Source: Fibrobacter sp. UWEL
Lineage (GTDB): Bacteria > Fibrobacterota > Fibrobacteria > Fibrobacterales > Fibrobacteraceae
Direction of reading: 5' to 3'
NCBI RefSeq assembly: GCF_900142535.1
Contig: NZ_FRBE01000024.1
Location: 1 to 45,308 of the forward strand
Length of the DNA stretch: 45,308 nt
The first letter of the stretch is position 1, and each line of letters opens with the position of its first letter. This document shows positions 32,667-41,395 of this stretch, piece by piece. Made by a program: the position numbers and the translations under genes. The notes below the pieces were generated by a model. That model was not told where the DNA came from and did not search any database. It worked only from the letters and a program-made list of their open reading frames with translations.

Positions 32667-33268
32667 ATAAAGTAAAACTCGCTCTCATCGCCGGCGCTGC
32701 ATGCATTGCTCTGGTCGGTTGCTCCAAACGTCAGCCCGTGCAGACTGAACCTGCCGCAGCTCCCGCTCCCGCCGCACAGACTGAAGCTCCGGCTCCCGCA
32801 GCTGAAGCAGCTCCCGTCAACCAGGACTCCCTGGCTGCAGAACAGGCTCGCCTGGAAGCTGAACGCATCGCTGCTGAAAAGGCTCGCTTGGAAGCAGAAC
32901 GCGCTCGCCTGGAACAGCTGATCAACCAGATCATGAGCGAAGATGTTTACTTCGACTTTGACCGTTCTGAACTGACCGAAAAGGCTAAGGAATTGCTGGC
33001 TCAGGTTGCAGAACTTCTCCTGAAGGAAACTCGCTTTACTATCACTATCGAAGGCCATACCGATGCTCGCGGTACCGAAGACTATAACTTCACTCTGGGT
33101 GCAAAGCGCGCTATGAAGGTGAAGGAATTCCTGGCTGCTTACGGCATTGACGGCAAGCGTATGGAATCCGTGAGCTACGGTAAGGAAGCTCCCAAGGCAG
33201 AAGGCCAGACTGAAGAAGCCTATTCTCAGAACCGCCGTGCTAACTTCCGCGTGAATATCAAGGACTAA
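32663..33268 (+). CDS. pal: Peptidoglycan-associated lipoprotein Pal
   Basis: A 201-residue outer-membrane lipoprotein (lipobox LVGC, Cys20). An Ala/Pro-rich linker leads to a Glu/Ala/Arg helix (about 55-90), then the OmpA-like peptidoglycan-binding domain (about 93-201). That domain contains VYFDFDRSELTEKAKELL, TIEGHTDARGTEDYN and ENRRAN-type NRRANFRV, including the Asp/Arg pair that grips meso-diaminopimelate. The start overlaps the tolB stop. The length is slightly above E. coli Pal because of the helix. Confidence 0.96.
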   Translation: MNKVKLALIAGAACIALVGCSKRQPVQTEPAAAPAPAAQTEAPAPAAEAAPVNQDSLAAEQARLEAERIAAEKARLEAERARLEQLINQIMSEDVYFDFDRSELTEKAKELLAQVAELLLKETRFTITIEGHTDARGTEDYNFTLGAKRAMKVKEFLAAYGIDGKRMESVSYGKEAPKAEGQTEEAYSQNRRANFRVNIKD

Positions 33269-33328
33269 GTTCTAGGCCTTGATGGCCCGGGAATAATTGT
33301 CTTGAAATAGTTTTTTGAAGAGGTAAAG

Positions 33329-34342
33329 ATGAAACGTTTGGCTCGTGGTATTGTAAGCCTTGCCGTTTTGACATTTGCTTTGACGGGTTGTAGCCAGATC
33401 ACCATGCTGCGCACCCAGGAGATTCAGGATGTTGGTACTAACGTCCAGAAATCTGTGGGCAAGAAAATGAATTCTGCTGTGGCTAAGCTCACTGCTCAGA
33501 ATGATTCCTTGCGCGCCGCCCTGGATTCTGCAAACTACCGTCTGGATTCCATGATGACTGCCGCTACCTTCGCACAGAAGCGCATGCAGGCCGAAATCAC
33601 CATGCTCTCCCGCCGTGTGGCAGACGAATCTGAACGCAACGATTCTAGACAGGAAGAAATTATCTACCGTCTGGATATGCTGTTGGGTAAGTCTGACAAG
33701 ATCCTGGCAAAGAAGGTTGTGGTCAGCGGCGCTCCCGCTCCCATTTCCTTGGATAGCCTGGAACGTGAAGCCGAAAAGCTGGTGGAAGCAGAAGCCATGT
33801 TCAATACCGCCCGCAGTGACTATCACCGCGGTGAGTTCAAGCTGGCCTTTACCGGATTCAAGCAGGTTTATGAAACCATGAAGACTGGGGAACTGGCAGA
33901 GAATTCTCTCTACTGGATGGCCCTGTGCCTCATTGACGTAAACCAGATTGACAAGGCAAAGAAAGTCTTTAACAACATGACCGAAACCTTCCCGGAAGGT
34001 CAGAAGACTTGCCCGGCTCTGTTCAAGATGTCCTTGCTCTACTCCGAGGAATGTGACACCGAAAAGCAGAAGGCTTACCTCCAGAAGATTCTTTCCAGCA
34101 AGCATTGCGAAAAGTCCGCTGAATTCGAACAGGCCGCAGAAATTCTCCAGGAAATTCTGGAGAAGGAAGAAAAGGCCGCCGCTGGTGAACCCGTAGAAGC
34201 TTGCGTCCCTAAGGAACGTGTTGCATTGCCTGCTGCACCTCAGGCTGCAAAACAGAACGCTCCCCAGGCCGCTAGCGAAACTCCGGTGGACCCCGCTGCC
34301 GCCGCCGCAATGCCCGCTGCAGAAACCTCTGTAGCTCCGTAA
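33329..34342 (+). CDS. cpoB: CpoB/YbgF-like TPR lipoprotein of the Tol operon
   Basis: A 337-residue lipoprotein (lipobox LTGC, Cys21). A coiled-coil region (about 35-125) is followed by TPR repeats (about 155-275; FNTARSDYHRGEFKLAFTGFKQVYE, SLYWMALCLIDVNQIDKAKKVFNNM) and an Ala/Pro-rich tail. In E. coli CpoB coordinates Tol function with peptidoglycan synthesis and is periplasmic; here it appears lipid-anchored. GAGG lies eight bases upstream of the ATG. It is the last gene of the tol operon, and a terminator follows. Confidence 0.85.
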   Translation: MKRLARGIVSLAVLTFALTGCSQITMLRTQEIQDVGTNVQKSVGKKMNSAVAKLTAQNDSLRAALDSANYRLDSMMTAATFAQKRMQAEITMLSRRVADESERNDSRQEEIIYRLDMLLGKSDKILAKKVVVSGAPAPISLDSLEREAEKLVEAEAMFNTARSDYHRGEFKLAFTGFKQVYETMKTGELAENSLYWMALCLIDVNQIDKAKKVFNNMTETFPEGQKTCPALFKMSLLYSEECDTEKQKAYLQKILSSKHCEKSAEFEQAAEILQEILEKEEKAAAGEPVEACVPKERVALPAAPQAAKQNAPQAASETPVDPAAAAAMPAAETSVAP

Positions 34343-34458
34343 GTCATCTTTCGGGTTGACTGCAAGGTCGCTCGGATTGATCGCAGGATAGATTGCGCGC
34401 AATCATTAACGTAAAGATAGGCTGCGCGCCGCCCACAATTTTTTTCTAGAGAGAGAAG

Positions 34459-34488
34459 ATCCCGCAGGAGAAATCTTGCGGGATTTTT
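34459..34488 (+). terminator. Intrinsic terminator of the tol operon
   Basis: Stem ATCCCGCA / TGCGGGAT with a 10-nt loop is followed by TTTT. It lies 117 bp after the cpoB stop. Confidence 0.85.
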
Positions 34489-34578
34489 GCGTCATATGGT
34501 GGCTCGCGGGGATATTTGGGCTTCGCAGGATTGTCGGGACCCAGCGGGTGTGAAAAACCTTTGAAATTTGCCAACTGA

Positions 34579-34824
34579 TACCTACTAAATTGCTGAAAAG
34601 GGGCAAATAGTATGCATTGTCAAATGCTGTTTGTTTAGCGATACCTACTAAATGGCGTAAAATGGTTGTTTAGTAGGTATGAAATCCCCAAAATCCACTC
34701 GCATGGAGCCAAATTTATGGAGTAAAAGGGGCAAATTGCCCTTTTATAGGGACAAAATCCTCCCAAAAATGCCGACGGGTACCTACTAAATGGCGTAAAA
34801 TGGTTATTTAGTAGGTATGAAATT
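34579..34824. repeat. Cluster C: three 38-bp paired-arm repeats, TACTAAA type
   Basis: TACTAAA starts at 34583, 34646 and 34784, each followed after exactly 16 nt by TTTAGTA (AATAGTA in the first). Units two and three are nearly identical over 46 bp, including the core and a trailing TGAAAT, and lie in direct orientation 138 bp apart. Between them is another hairpin (AAAAGGGGCAA / TTGCCCTTTT, about 34723-34746). The sequence between units is unrelated to clusters A and B. The cluster lies between converging cpoB and murA; no gene is inside. Confidence 0.9.
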
Positions 34825-34906
34825 TTCAACCAGGGGGTGCTGTAACTTGACGAAAAAAATGAATACTTTGAGGAGGTGGTTTTACCACCCCTCAAACAAA
34901 AAAGAA

Positions 34907-34943
34907 AGATCCCAAAGCAAAACTTTGAGGATCTATTCTTTTT
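34907..34943. terminator. Bidirectional terminator between the tol operon and murA
   Basis: An imperfect stem (AGATCCcAAAG / CTTTgaGGATCT, loop CAAAA) has CTTTTTT to its right and AAAAAAG to its left, so it can act on both strands, mainly for minus-strand murA. A second hairpin (TTGAGGaGGTGG / CCACCcCTCAA, about 34868-34894) stands next to it without a T-run. Confidence 0.75.
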
Positions 34944-34953
34944 TCGGGGTTCC

Positions 34954-34970
34954 AAGGGGCAGAGCCCCTT
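34954..34970. repeat. Palindrome containing GGGGCAGAGCCCC
   Basis: AAGGGGCAGAGCCCCTT lies just past the murA stop. Its 13-bp core is the reverse complement of the core at 25646-25660, so it is probably the same extragenic repeat type. Confidence 0.65.
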
Positions 34971-34976
34971 GCGTCT

Positions 34977-36260
34977 CTATAAATTATCGTCTTCTTCGTC
35001 GTCGGAATGGCGAATCACGACACCGCCGATCTTGGCCACCTTATTCTCGAAGTCTTCGTAACCGCGGTCCAGATGGTACACGCGGCTGACGGTACTTTCA
35101 CCTTCGGAAATAAATGCTGCAAGAACCAGAGCTGCAGTAGCGCGCAGGTCACTGCCCATGATTTCGGTACCTTCCAGCTTGGTACCGCCCTTGATAATAG
35201 CGGTATTGCCGTTCACCTGGATGTCTGCGCCAAGACGTTGCAGTTCAGCCACATGCTTGAAGCGGTCATTGTAGACTGTATCCTGGATGGTGCTGTTGCC
35301 CGGGATGGAAACGAGGGTTGCCATGAGGGGTGCCTGCATATCCGTAGGATAACCCGGGTAGGGAAGGGTGGTGACGTTAATGGGCTTCAGTTCCATACCG
35401 CGGGCATCCACCTGGGCCCAGTCATTACCTACGTCCACCTTACAGCCCATATCGCGGAAAGCGTCAAGAGTGCTTGCAATATGTTCGGGGAAAACCTTGG
35501 TGACCTTGATACAACCGCGGGTGATTGCGGCGGCACAGAGGAAAGTGCCTGCCTCGATACGGTCCGGAATGGTGTAGCACTTTCCGGGGCGTAGAGCTTC
35601 TACGCCCTGCACCGTCAAGGTGCGTGTGCCGCGACCCTGGATCTTGGCGCCCATAGAATTCAGGAAGTCCACCAGGTTGTCAATTTCAGGTTCAAGAGCG
35701 GCATTCTGGAGAACGCTGGTGCCCTTGGCAAGAGTTGCTGCCATCAGGACGTTAACGGTGGCGCCTACAGAAGAAATGGGGAAGTTGAAGTTACCGCCGG
35801 GAAGACGTCCTTCACAAGTGGCTTCCACATAGCCGCGGGTAAGAGTAATCTTTGCACCCAGTGCTTCAAGACCCTTCAAATGCAGGTCCACAGGGCGGGG
35901 GCCCCAAGCGCATCCGCCGGGCAGAGAAACGCGGCAGCGTCCAAAGCGGGCTACCAGAGGGCCCAGCACGTAGAAGCTGGCGCGCATGGTCTTCACCAGT
36001 TCGTAAGGAGCTTCCAGATGGTCTGCGCCACGAGTGTCAATTTTAAGTTCGTGAGATTCACCGCTAATGCGGCAGCCAATGACGCGGAGCACGTCGGACA
36101 TGGTCTTCATGTCCTTCAGGTGAGGCACGTTGGTGATTTCAGAAACGCCATCTGCCAGGAGGGCTGCTGCCATCACGGCGAGAACTGCATTCTTTGCACC
36201 GGAAATTTCGACTTCACCTTCCAGGGGCTTTTCAACCTGATGAACTTCAAAACGATACAT
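34977..36260 (-). CDS. murA: UDP-N-acetylglucosamine 1-carboxyvinyltransferase
   Basis: MurA performs the first committed step of peptidoglycan synthesis, joining phosphoenolpyruvate to UDP-GlcNAc. The 427-residue protein has EGEVEISGAKNAVLAVM (active-site Lys-Asn), TMRASFYVLGPLVAR, and the catalytic loop LPGGCAWGPRPVDLHLKGL with the fosfomycin-target Cys at 117. In many MurA proteins the loop reads GC.IG.RP; here AW replaces part of it while the Cys is kept. The C-terminal acidic tail (HSDDEEDDNL) is unusual. It lies five bp downstream of the GYF-RDD gene, forming a two-gene minus-strand operon. Confidence 0.95.
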   Translation of the reverse strand: MYRFEVHQVEKPLEGEVEISGAKNAVLAVMAAALLADGVSEITNVPHLKDMKTMSDVLRVIGCRISGESHELKIDTRGADHLEAPYELVKTMRASFYVLGPLVARFGRCRVSLPGGCAWGPRPVDLHLKGLEALGAKITLTRGYVEATCEGRLPGGNFNFPISSVGATVNVLMAATLAKGTSVLQNAALEPEIDNLVDFLNSMGAKIQGRGTRTLTVQGVEALRPGKCYTIPDRIEAGTFLCAAAITRGCIKVTKVFPEHIASTLDAFRDMGCKVDVGNDWAQVDARGMELKPINVTTLPYPGYPTDMQAPLMATLVSIPGNSTIQDTVYNDRFKHVAELQRLGADIQVNGNTAIIKGGTKLEGTEIMGSDLRATAALVLAAFISEGESTVSRVYHLDRGYEDFENKVAKIGGVVIRHSDDEEDDNL

Positions 36261-36265
36261 ATAAA

Positions 36266-37105
36266 CTATTTCTCCTGGTCTTCTTCCTGAGAAGTACCAT
36301 TATTATTCTCATCGTTCTTTTCAATTACAGAACGAACTTTTATTTTGTATTCAATAACCACACGGGTACGGGCAATGTGGTCGTGAAGGGCCCTACGCTT
36401 GGGGTCAATCATCACGATCAGGTAACCAAGGCCGTACAGTACCAGGGTGAACTGGGTAAACATGCTGGCGATATAGCGGATAATGCTGGTGAGCCAGCAG
36501 ACCTTTTCGCCTTCGGAAGTTTCCACTCGCAGGTGCAAAAGCATCTTGCCGGGAGTGGCGCCCTTGATGGCTGTGAAAATGATAAAATACAGTGCCTGGA
36601 TAAAGCTTGTAATCATGAAGAGAATTTCCAGGCTGGGTTCCTTCAACATCTGGTCCAGAATTTCGCTGAAACTCGCATTGTTGCCTGCATTTGCGATGGA
36701 ATTCATGGCGTTATTCATGGACTCGGGATCGATTATCTGCAGCGCTGCAAGAACCTGCATGATGAGCAGGCCTATCAGAGTCAAGATGATGTTATCGATG
36801 GCGAATGCCAGACCTCTCGTAAAAAAGCCTGCGTATCTCTTTTGCAGCTTCTTCTCGGCGACTTGCTGGGCCAAAAGTTCCTCGATGGTCTTTTTCAGCA
36901 GTTCTTCGTCTTCGGAGGTGGTGAAGGTGGGCTTGGATTCTTCCATGTCCTTCCAGGGGACAAAATTGTCCAGGCCGGAGTGCCAAACCAGGGTGTCGTC
37001 CGTGATTTTTTTCTCCTGGACCAGGTCGCGAATTTCGTCGAGGTTGTAAGGACCCTTGCGACGTTCGCCGTCTGTAATGGATTCATCGATGTAGTACCAA
37101 GTCAT
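36266..37105 (-). CDS. GYF_2- and RDD-domain membrane protein
   Basis: A 279-residue protein. The N-terminal ~55 residues (WYYIDESITDGERRKGPYNL through VWHSGLDNFVPW) are a GYF_2 domain, a presumed peptide-binding module. After a charged helix, residues about 90-250 form an RDD domain: YAGFFTRGLAFAIDNIILTLIG, in which Arg and Asp sit in the first helix, then further hydrophobic segments and KGATPGKMLLHLRV, then IDPKRRALHDHIARTRVV. RDD proteins are poorly understood; some act in ion transport or stress. It is co-transcribed with murA, so an envelope role is possible. Confidence 0.85.
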   Translation of the reverse strand: MTWYYIDESITDGERRKGPYNLDEIRDLVQEKKITDDTLVWHSGLDNFVPWKDMEESKPTFTTSEDEELLKKTIEELLAQQVAEKKLQKRYAGFFTRGLAFAIDNIILTLIGLLIMQVLAALQIIDPESMNNAMNSIANAGNNASFSEILDQMLKEPSLEILFMITSFIQALYFIIFTAIKGATPGKMLLHLRVETSEGEKVCWLTSIIRYIASMFTQFTLVLYGLGYLIVMIDPKRRALHDHIARTRVVIEYKIKVRSVIEKNDENNNGTSQEEDQEK

Positions 37106-37219
37106 ACGGGCTACAATGTAGAAAAAATTATGGGGAATTTTTACAAAAGCGTGATTTGCTACCGATAAAGGAAAAAGGATAAAAGCCGAAATTCTGAAAA
37201 AAAACTAAATTGGGGGCTT

Positions 37220-40207
37220 ATGATGAATTTTAAGGTTGGCCAACGCTACGTAAGTCAATCGGAACCTGCTCTGGGACTTGGTATTGTCACAGAGGTTCAG
37301 GACCGTATTGTGAAGATTTCTTTCCCCGCCATGAACGATGTTCGTCTTTACCGTTCCATGGGGGCTCCTGTAGATCGATTCCAGTTGAATCCCGGTGAAA
37401 CCGCTAAGAACGATAAGGGTCTTTCCTTTTCCGTTGAATCCGTGAAGGAAGTGGACGGCTTGTTCATTTACGAAGGTCGTGGTGGACGTACCATGAAGGA
37501 ATCGGAACTGAACGCCAAGATTTCCATTGCCCGTCCGGCAGACTTGTTCCGTGCTCTTACGGAAAGTCGCGTTTCCGAAAGCGCCCAGTTCCGCCGTCGC
37601 GAAGAAGCCCAGCAGCTTTCCTGCAAGTGGATTTCTTCTCCTGTCCGCGGTATGATTGGCCCCCGCGTGAGCAAGATTCCTCACCAGTATTACTTGTGCC
37701 AGCGCGCTTGCTCCAGCTCCACACTGCCTCGCCTGATGCTTTCCGACGAAGTGGGCCTGGGTAAGACCATTGAAGCCGGCATGATTTGGCACGCCTTAAA
37801 GGCCCGCGGTCGCGTGAACCGCACCTTGGTCATTGTGCCGGAAACCTTGAAGCACCAGTGGCTGATTGAAATGAAACGCCGCTTCAACACCTTGTTTACC
37901 CTGGTGGATGAAGGCTACCTGAAGGGCATCTTTGTTGCCGATGACGACGACAAACCCAATCCGTTCAGCCTGGCCAACGACATTATCTGTTCCATCGACT
38001 TCCTGATTAAGCAGCCTGCTTTGATTGAAGACTTGCTGAAGGTGCAGTGGGACATGACCATCATCGATGAAGCTCACCATCTGGTGTGCGAAGATGGTTT
38101 TACTAGCCATGAATACCTGCTGGCAAACGCTGTGATCCAGCGTTCCAAGGGCGTATTGCTCCTGACGGGTACTCCGCTGCAGTTCCATCCGGAATCTCAG
38201 TTTAACCGCCTGAAGATGTTGGACCCGGTCCGCTTTGCGGACTACAATAACTTCATCAAGGACCAGGACGCTTACCGCAAGTTGGTGAACGAACTGAACA
38301 AGCTCCCCACCGATCCTGGCCAGCAGATGAGTTGGGACGACTTGAACGAAGCGGTTCCCAAGAAATCCATGATTAGACCTTGGCTGGAACAGGAAAGTGC
38401 AAAGTCCATGCCCGCCGACGAATGGATCCGCCGCATTGTGGATGCTGTAGGTACGGGTTCCGTGGTGTTCCGCAACACTCGTAAGGGCGTAGGCGGATTC
38501 CCCAAGCGTGTTCTGGACGAAGTGGCTCTGGAACCTAATGAACGTTACCGCGAGATGGTAAACGTTGCCGCTGAAAATGATCTTGATATGTCCACCGATA
38601 TCCAGGAAAACGGCTTGCTGTGCACCAGCTATTCCGATGCCTGGTGCATGGACGAACGCTACGTGTGGCTGAAGCAGTTCCTGAAGGACCATAAGGACGA
38701 CAAGGTTCTGTTAATTTGCGAATCCATCCAGGTGGTGCTTGCTCTGGAAGCACTCCTCACGGAATATCTGGGCGAAGGCGCCTTCTCCATGTTCCACGAG
38801 AACATGACCATTATGGCTCGCGACAAGGCTGCTGCCAACTTCAGTAAGGAAAATGGCGCTAACCTGCTGATCGCTTCTGAAATTGGTTCTGAAGGTCGTA
38901 ACTTCCAGTTTGCCCATCACCTGATCCTGTTCGACCTGCCGCTGGATGCGTCCCTGGTGGAACAGCGTATTGGCCGCTTGGACCGTATTGGCCAGACCGA
39001 AAACATTATCATTCACGTTCCTTACGTGAAGGGCTCCGGCCAGGAAGTGATGTTCCGCTGGTACCATAACGGCTTGAATGCTTTTGGCACTCCCATGATG
39101 AGTGGTGGTGAACTGTTCCTGAAGTATACGGACGACCTGATTGCCGCCCTTGCTGAACCGCAGAACTATCTGGAACACTTCATCGAGGAAGTGATCCCTC
39201 AGGTGAAGAAAGATTGCGATTCCATGCGCAAGAACATTGAAAAGGGTCGTGACCGCCTGCTGGAATTCAACTCCCGCAATCCTGCCAAGGCAAAAGAAAT
39301 TACGGACGAAATCGAACGTATCGATGGAGAAAAGGAATTGCAGACTCTGGTCTTCGATTCCCTCATGGATCGCGGTCTTGAAATCGACAAGAGCATTATC
39401 CCCGGTTGCTTCGTGGTGACCATGGGTACTCAGGTGGAAGCTGGCTCCGTTCCTGGCATGCCCGAAAACATTGGCGGCATCCCGGGAAGTAACGGTGGCG
39501 GTGGCCGTGTGGTCCAGGCTGTGGGTGACTTCTCCGAAGGCTCCGGCGGTGACGGCGACGCTCGCTACTCCGACTCTTCCAGCTTGACCATTACCTTCGA
39601 TCGTAAGGTGGCCATGATTCACGACGAAGTGGATTTCGTCAGCTTGGAACACCCGCTGTCTCAGGGCGTCCTGGATTTTGAAACCACTCTGGACAATGGC
39701 GCCGTGGCTTGCAACATTTGGCAGAACTCCGGAATGCGCGGCCTGGTCATGCAGTACAACTTCGCAGTGGAATTCTCCATCAGTGAAGATTGGGGCGTTT
39801 CCGACATTGCGGGTCCCAAGTACATCAGTGTGCTGGTGGCCGCCAACGGTGACGACCTTTCCGCAAAGATTCCGGAACTGAAGAACGCTTCCTTCAAGGA
39901 TGTGCCTGTTCCTCAGGGCAACGCCGCTGTGAATATGACCCTCAAGTATTTCGGTAAGGATGGTCTGGCCATCGCTCGCCGTGTGGTCATGGCTCAGGCT
40001 AAGGAAATGGCAGAAACTGCTGCCGCTGCAGTAGAAGCCCGCGCCGAGCAGGAATACCAGCGCATGAATCACTTGCTGACTATGCGTGGCAAGGCCGGTA
40101 ACAACGACCAGCTGAAGCAGCTCCGCAAGAATGCTCAGGAATGGAAAAAGATTATCAGCACCCCGCAGCTCCGTCTGGATGCAATCCGCCTGCTGGTTTG
40201 CCGCTAA
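37220..40207 (+). CDS. rapA: RapA-like SNF2/SWI2 ATPase of RNA polymerase
   Basis: RapA binds RNA polymerase and helps recycle it. The 995-residue protein starts KVGQRYVSQSEPALGLGIVT, a Tudor-like N-terminal module as in RapA. The helicase core includes Walker A DEVGLGKTIEAG (about 176-187), DEAH (about 284), and the motif V/VI region FDLPLDASLVEQRIGRLDRIGQT. A C-terminal RapA region ends with a long Ala/Glu helix. Length matches E. coli RapA (968). A Gly/Ser-rich insertion (about 750-790) is extra. The start is ATG 37220, with the adjacent ATG at 37223 also possible; GGGGG stands upstream. It is first of the run rapA-proB-scpB-mutS. Confidence 0.9.
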   Translation: MMNFKVGQRYVSQSEPALGLGIVTEVQDRIVKISFPAMNDVRLYRSMGAPVDRFQLNPGETAKNDKGLSFSVESVKEVDGLFIYEGRGGRTMKESELNAKISIARPADLFRALTESRVSESAQFRRREEAQQLSCKWISSPVRGMIGPRVSKIPHQYYLCQRACSSSTLPRLMLSDEVGLGKTIEAGMIWHALKARGRVNRTLVIVPETLKHQWLIEMKRRFNTLFTLVDEGYLKGIFVADDDDKPNPFSLANDIICSIDFLIKQPALIEDLLKVQWDMTIIDEAHHLVCEDGFTSHEYLLANAVIQRSKGVLLLTGTPLQFHPESQFNRLKMLDPVRFADYNNFIKDQDAYRKLVNELNKLPTDPGQQMSWDDLNEAVPKKSMIRPWLEQESAKSMPADEWIRRIVDAVGTGSVVFRNTRKGVGGFPKRVLDEVALEPNERYREMVNVAAENDLDMSTDIQENGLLCTSYSDAWCMDERYVWLKQFLKDHKDDKVLLICESIQVVLALEALLTEYLGEGAFSMFHENMTIMARDKAAANFSKENGANLLIASEIGSEGRNFQFAHHLILFDLPLDASLVEQRIGRLDRIGQTENIIIHVPYVKGSGQEVMFRWYHNGLNAFGTPMMSGGELFLKYTDDLIAALAEPQNYLEHFIEEVIPQVKKDCDSMRKNIEKGRDRLLEFNSRNPAKAKEITDEIERIDGEKELQTLVFDSLMDRGLEIDKSIIPGCFVVTMGTQVEAGSVPGMPENIGGIPGSNGGGGRVVQAVGDFSEGSGGDGDARYSDSSSLTITFDRKVAMIHDEVDFVSLEHPLSQGVLDFETTLDNGAVACNIWQNSGMRGLVMQYNFAVEFSISEDWGVSDIAGPKYISVLVAANGDDLSAKIPELKNASFKDVPVPQGNAAVNMTLKYFGKDGLAIARRVVMAQAKEMAETAAAAVEARAEQEYQRMNHLLTMRGKAGNNDQLKQLRKNAQEWKKIISTPQLRLDAIRLLVCR

Positions 40208-40212
40208 ACTCT

Positions 40213-40240
40213 AGCCCCTAACCCCTAACCCCTAGCCCCT
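40213..40240 (+). repeat. Heptanucleotide array A(A/G)CCCCT before proB
   Basis: Four consecutive 7-bp units (AGCCCCT, AACCCCT, AACCCCT, AGCCCCT) fill most of the 37 bp between rapA and proB, ending four bases before the ATG. This is in place of any ribosome-binding site. Confidence 0.9.
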
Positions 40241-40244
40241 AATC

Positions 40245-41384
40245 ATGAGTGAATTAAGAAAGAACATTTTGAATGAATCCCGCCGCATTGTGGTGAAGAT
40301 TGGTTCCCGCATCCTGGTGGATTCTGAAAAGGGTGGCGTTCGTACCCGTTACATCCAGAAGCTGGCTGACTCCGTCGCACGCCTGATGGAAGCTGGCAAG
40401 GAAGTTGTGATTGTGACTTCCGGTGCAGTAGGTACTGGTATGAGCCAGCTGGGCTACAAGGAAAAGCCTACCGTTATTGCTGAAAAGCAGGCTTGCGCTG
40501 CTGTGGGCCAGATTGACTTGATGTACGCCTATCGTGAAATGTTCCGCTGGTGTCAGCTTTCTGTGGGCCAGATTCTTTTGTCTGCTGATGACTTCCGCGA
40601 TCGCGGTCGCTACAAGAATTTGCAGAACACCATCAAGGCAATGCTTGCCCGAAAGATCGTTCCCATCATCAACGAGAACGACTCTCTGGCTGTTGCTGAA
40701 ATCAAGGTGGGCGATAACGATAAGCTGTCCTCTGACGTGGCTTTGTTCTTGGATGCAGACCTGCTGCTGATTTTCACTGACGAAGACGGTTTGTTTGACG
40801 ACAATCCCAAGAAGAATCCTAACGCACGTTTGCTGCGCTTTGTTCCCGAAATTACTCCTGCGGTTCTTGCTCTGGCTGGCAAGCCCGGCGAAGCCGGCTC
40901 CGCTGTAAGTACCGGCGGTATGCGCAGTAAGCTGGAAGCTATCCGTAACGTTACCAAGAGCGGTTGCAATGCGTTCCTGGCTTGCGGTATGCGAGTGCTT
41001 CCTCATGAAGTGATTCTTGAACAGGCTGAAGGTACTCTGTTTGTGGGCTCTGCAAAGAAGTTGAACAGCCGTCAGCGTTGGCTTAGCTTTATTACCACTC
41101 CCCGCGGAAGTGTGGTGGTGGACGAAGGCGGCGTAAAGGCTTTGCGCGAAAAGCATTCCAGCTTGCTGCCTGTTGGCGTTGTTGCCGTGAAGAAGCATTT
41201 CGACAAGGGCGACTTGATTGAAGTCCTTGATGCAAACGGCGAAGCTGTGGCCCGCGGTGTTGTAAAGTTTGATAGCGAAACTTTGAAGCTGGTGCTGCAC
41301 AAGAAAACTTCTGAAATCCACGCCTTGCTGGGTAAGGACGTGGCCGATGAACTTGTCCACAAGAACGACTTGGTTGTATTCTAA
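40245..41384 (+). CDS. proB: Glutamate 5-kinase
   Basis: ProB phosphorylates glutamate in the first step of proline synthesis. The 379-residue protein has the amino-acid-kinase core: RIVVKIGSRILV, VIVTSGAVGTGMSQLG, PIINENDSLAVAEIKVGDNDKLSS and GTGGM-like VSTGGMRSKLEA. A C-terminal PUA domain follows (about 280-370; SVVVDEGGVKALREKHSSLLPVGVVAV). The two-domain length is normal. No ribosome-binding site is visible because the heptad array occupies the leader. proA is not in the window. Confidence 0.95.
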   Translation: MSELRKNILNESRRIVVKIGSRILVDSEKGGVRTRYIQKLADSVARLMEAGKEVVIVTSGAVGTGMSQLGYKEKPTVIAEKQACAAVGQIDLMYAYREMFRWCQLSVGQILLSADDFRDRGRYKNLQNTIKAMLARKIVPIINENDSLAVAEIKVGDNDKLSSDVALFLDADLLLIFTDEDGLFDDNPKKNPNARLLRFVPEITPAVLALAGKPGEAGSAVSTGGMRSKLEAIRNVTKSGCNAFLACGMRVLPHEVILEQAEGTLFVGSAKKLNSRQRWLSFITTPRGSVVVDEGGVKALREKHSSLLPVGVVAVKKHFDKGDLIEVLDANGEAVARGVVKFDSETLKLVLHKKTSEIHALLGKDVADELVHKNDLVVF

Positions 41385-41395
41385 GAGGTTGCTCT

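Noticed and set aside
34579-34824. Integron attC sites or tyrosine-recombinase cores
   Set aside because: The 16-nt centre is too long for the 6-8 bp crossover region of tyrosine-recombinase sites, and no attC core motif or integrase is seen. Kept only as an unexplained repeat.
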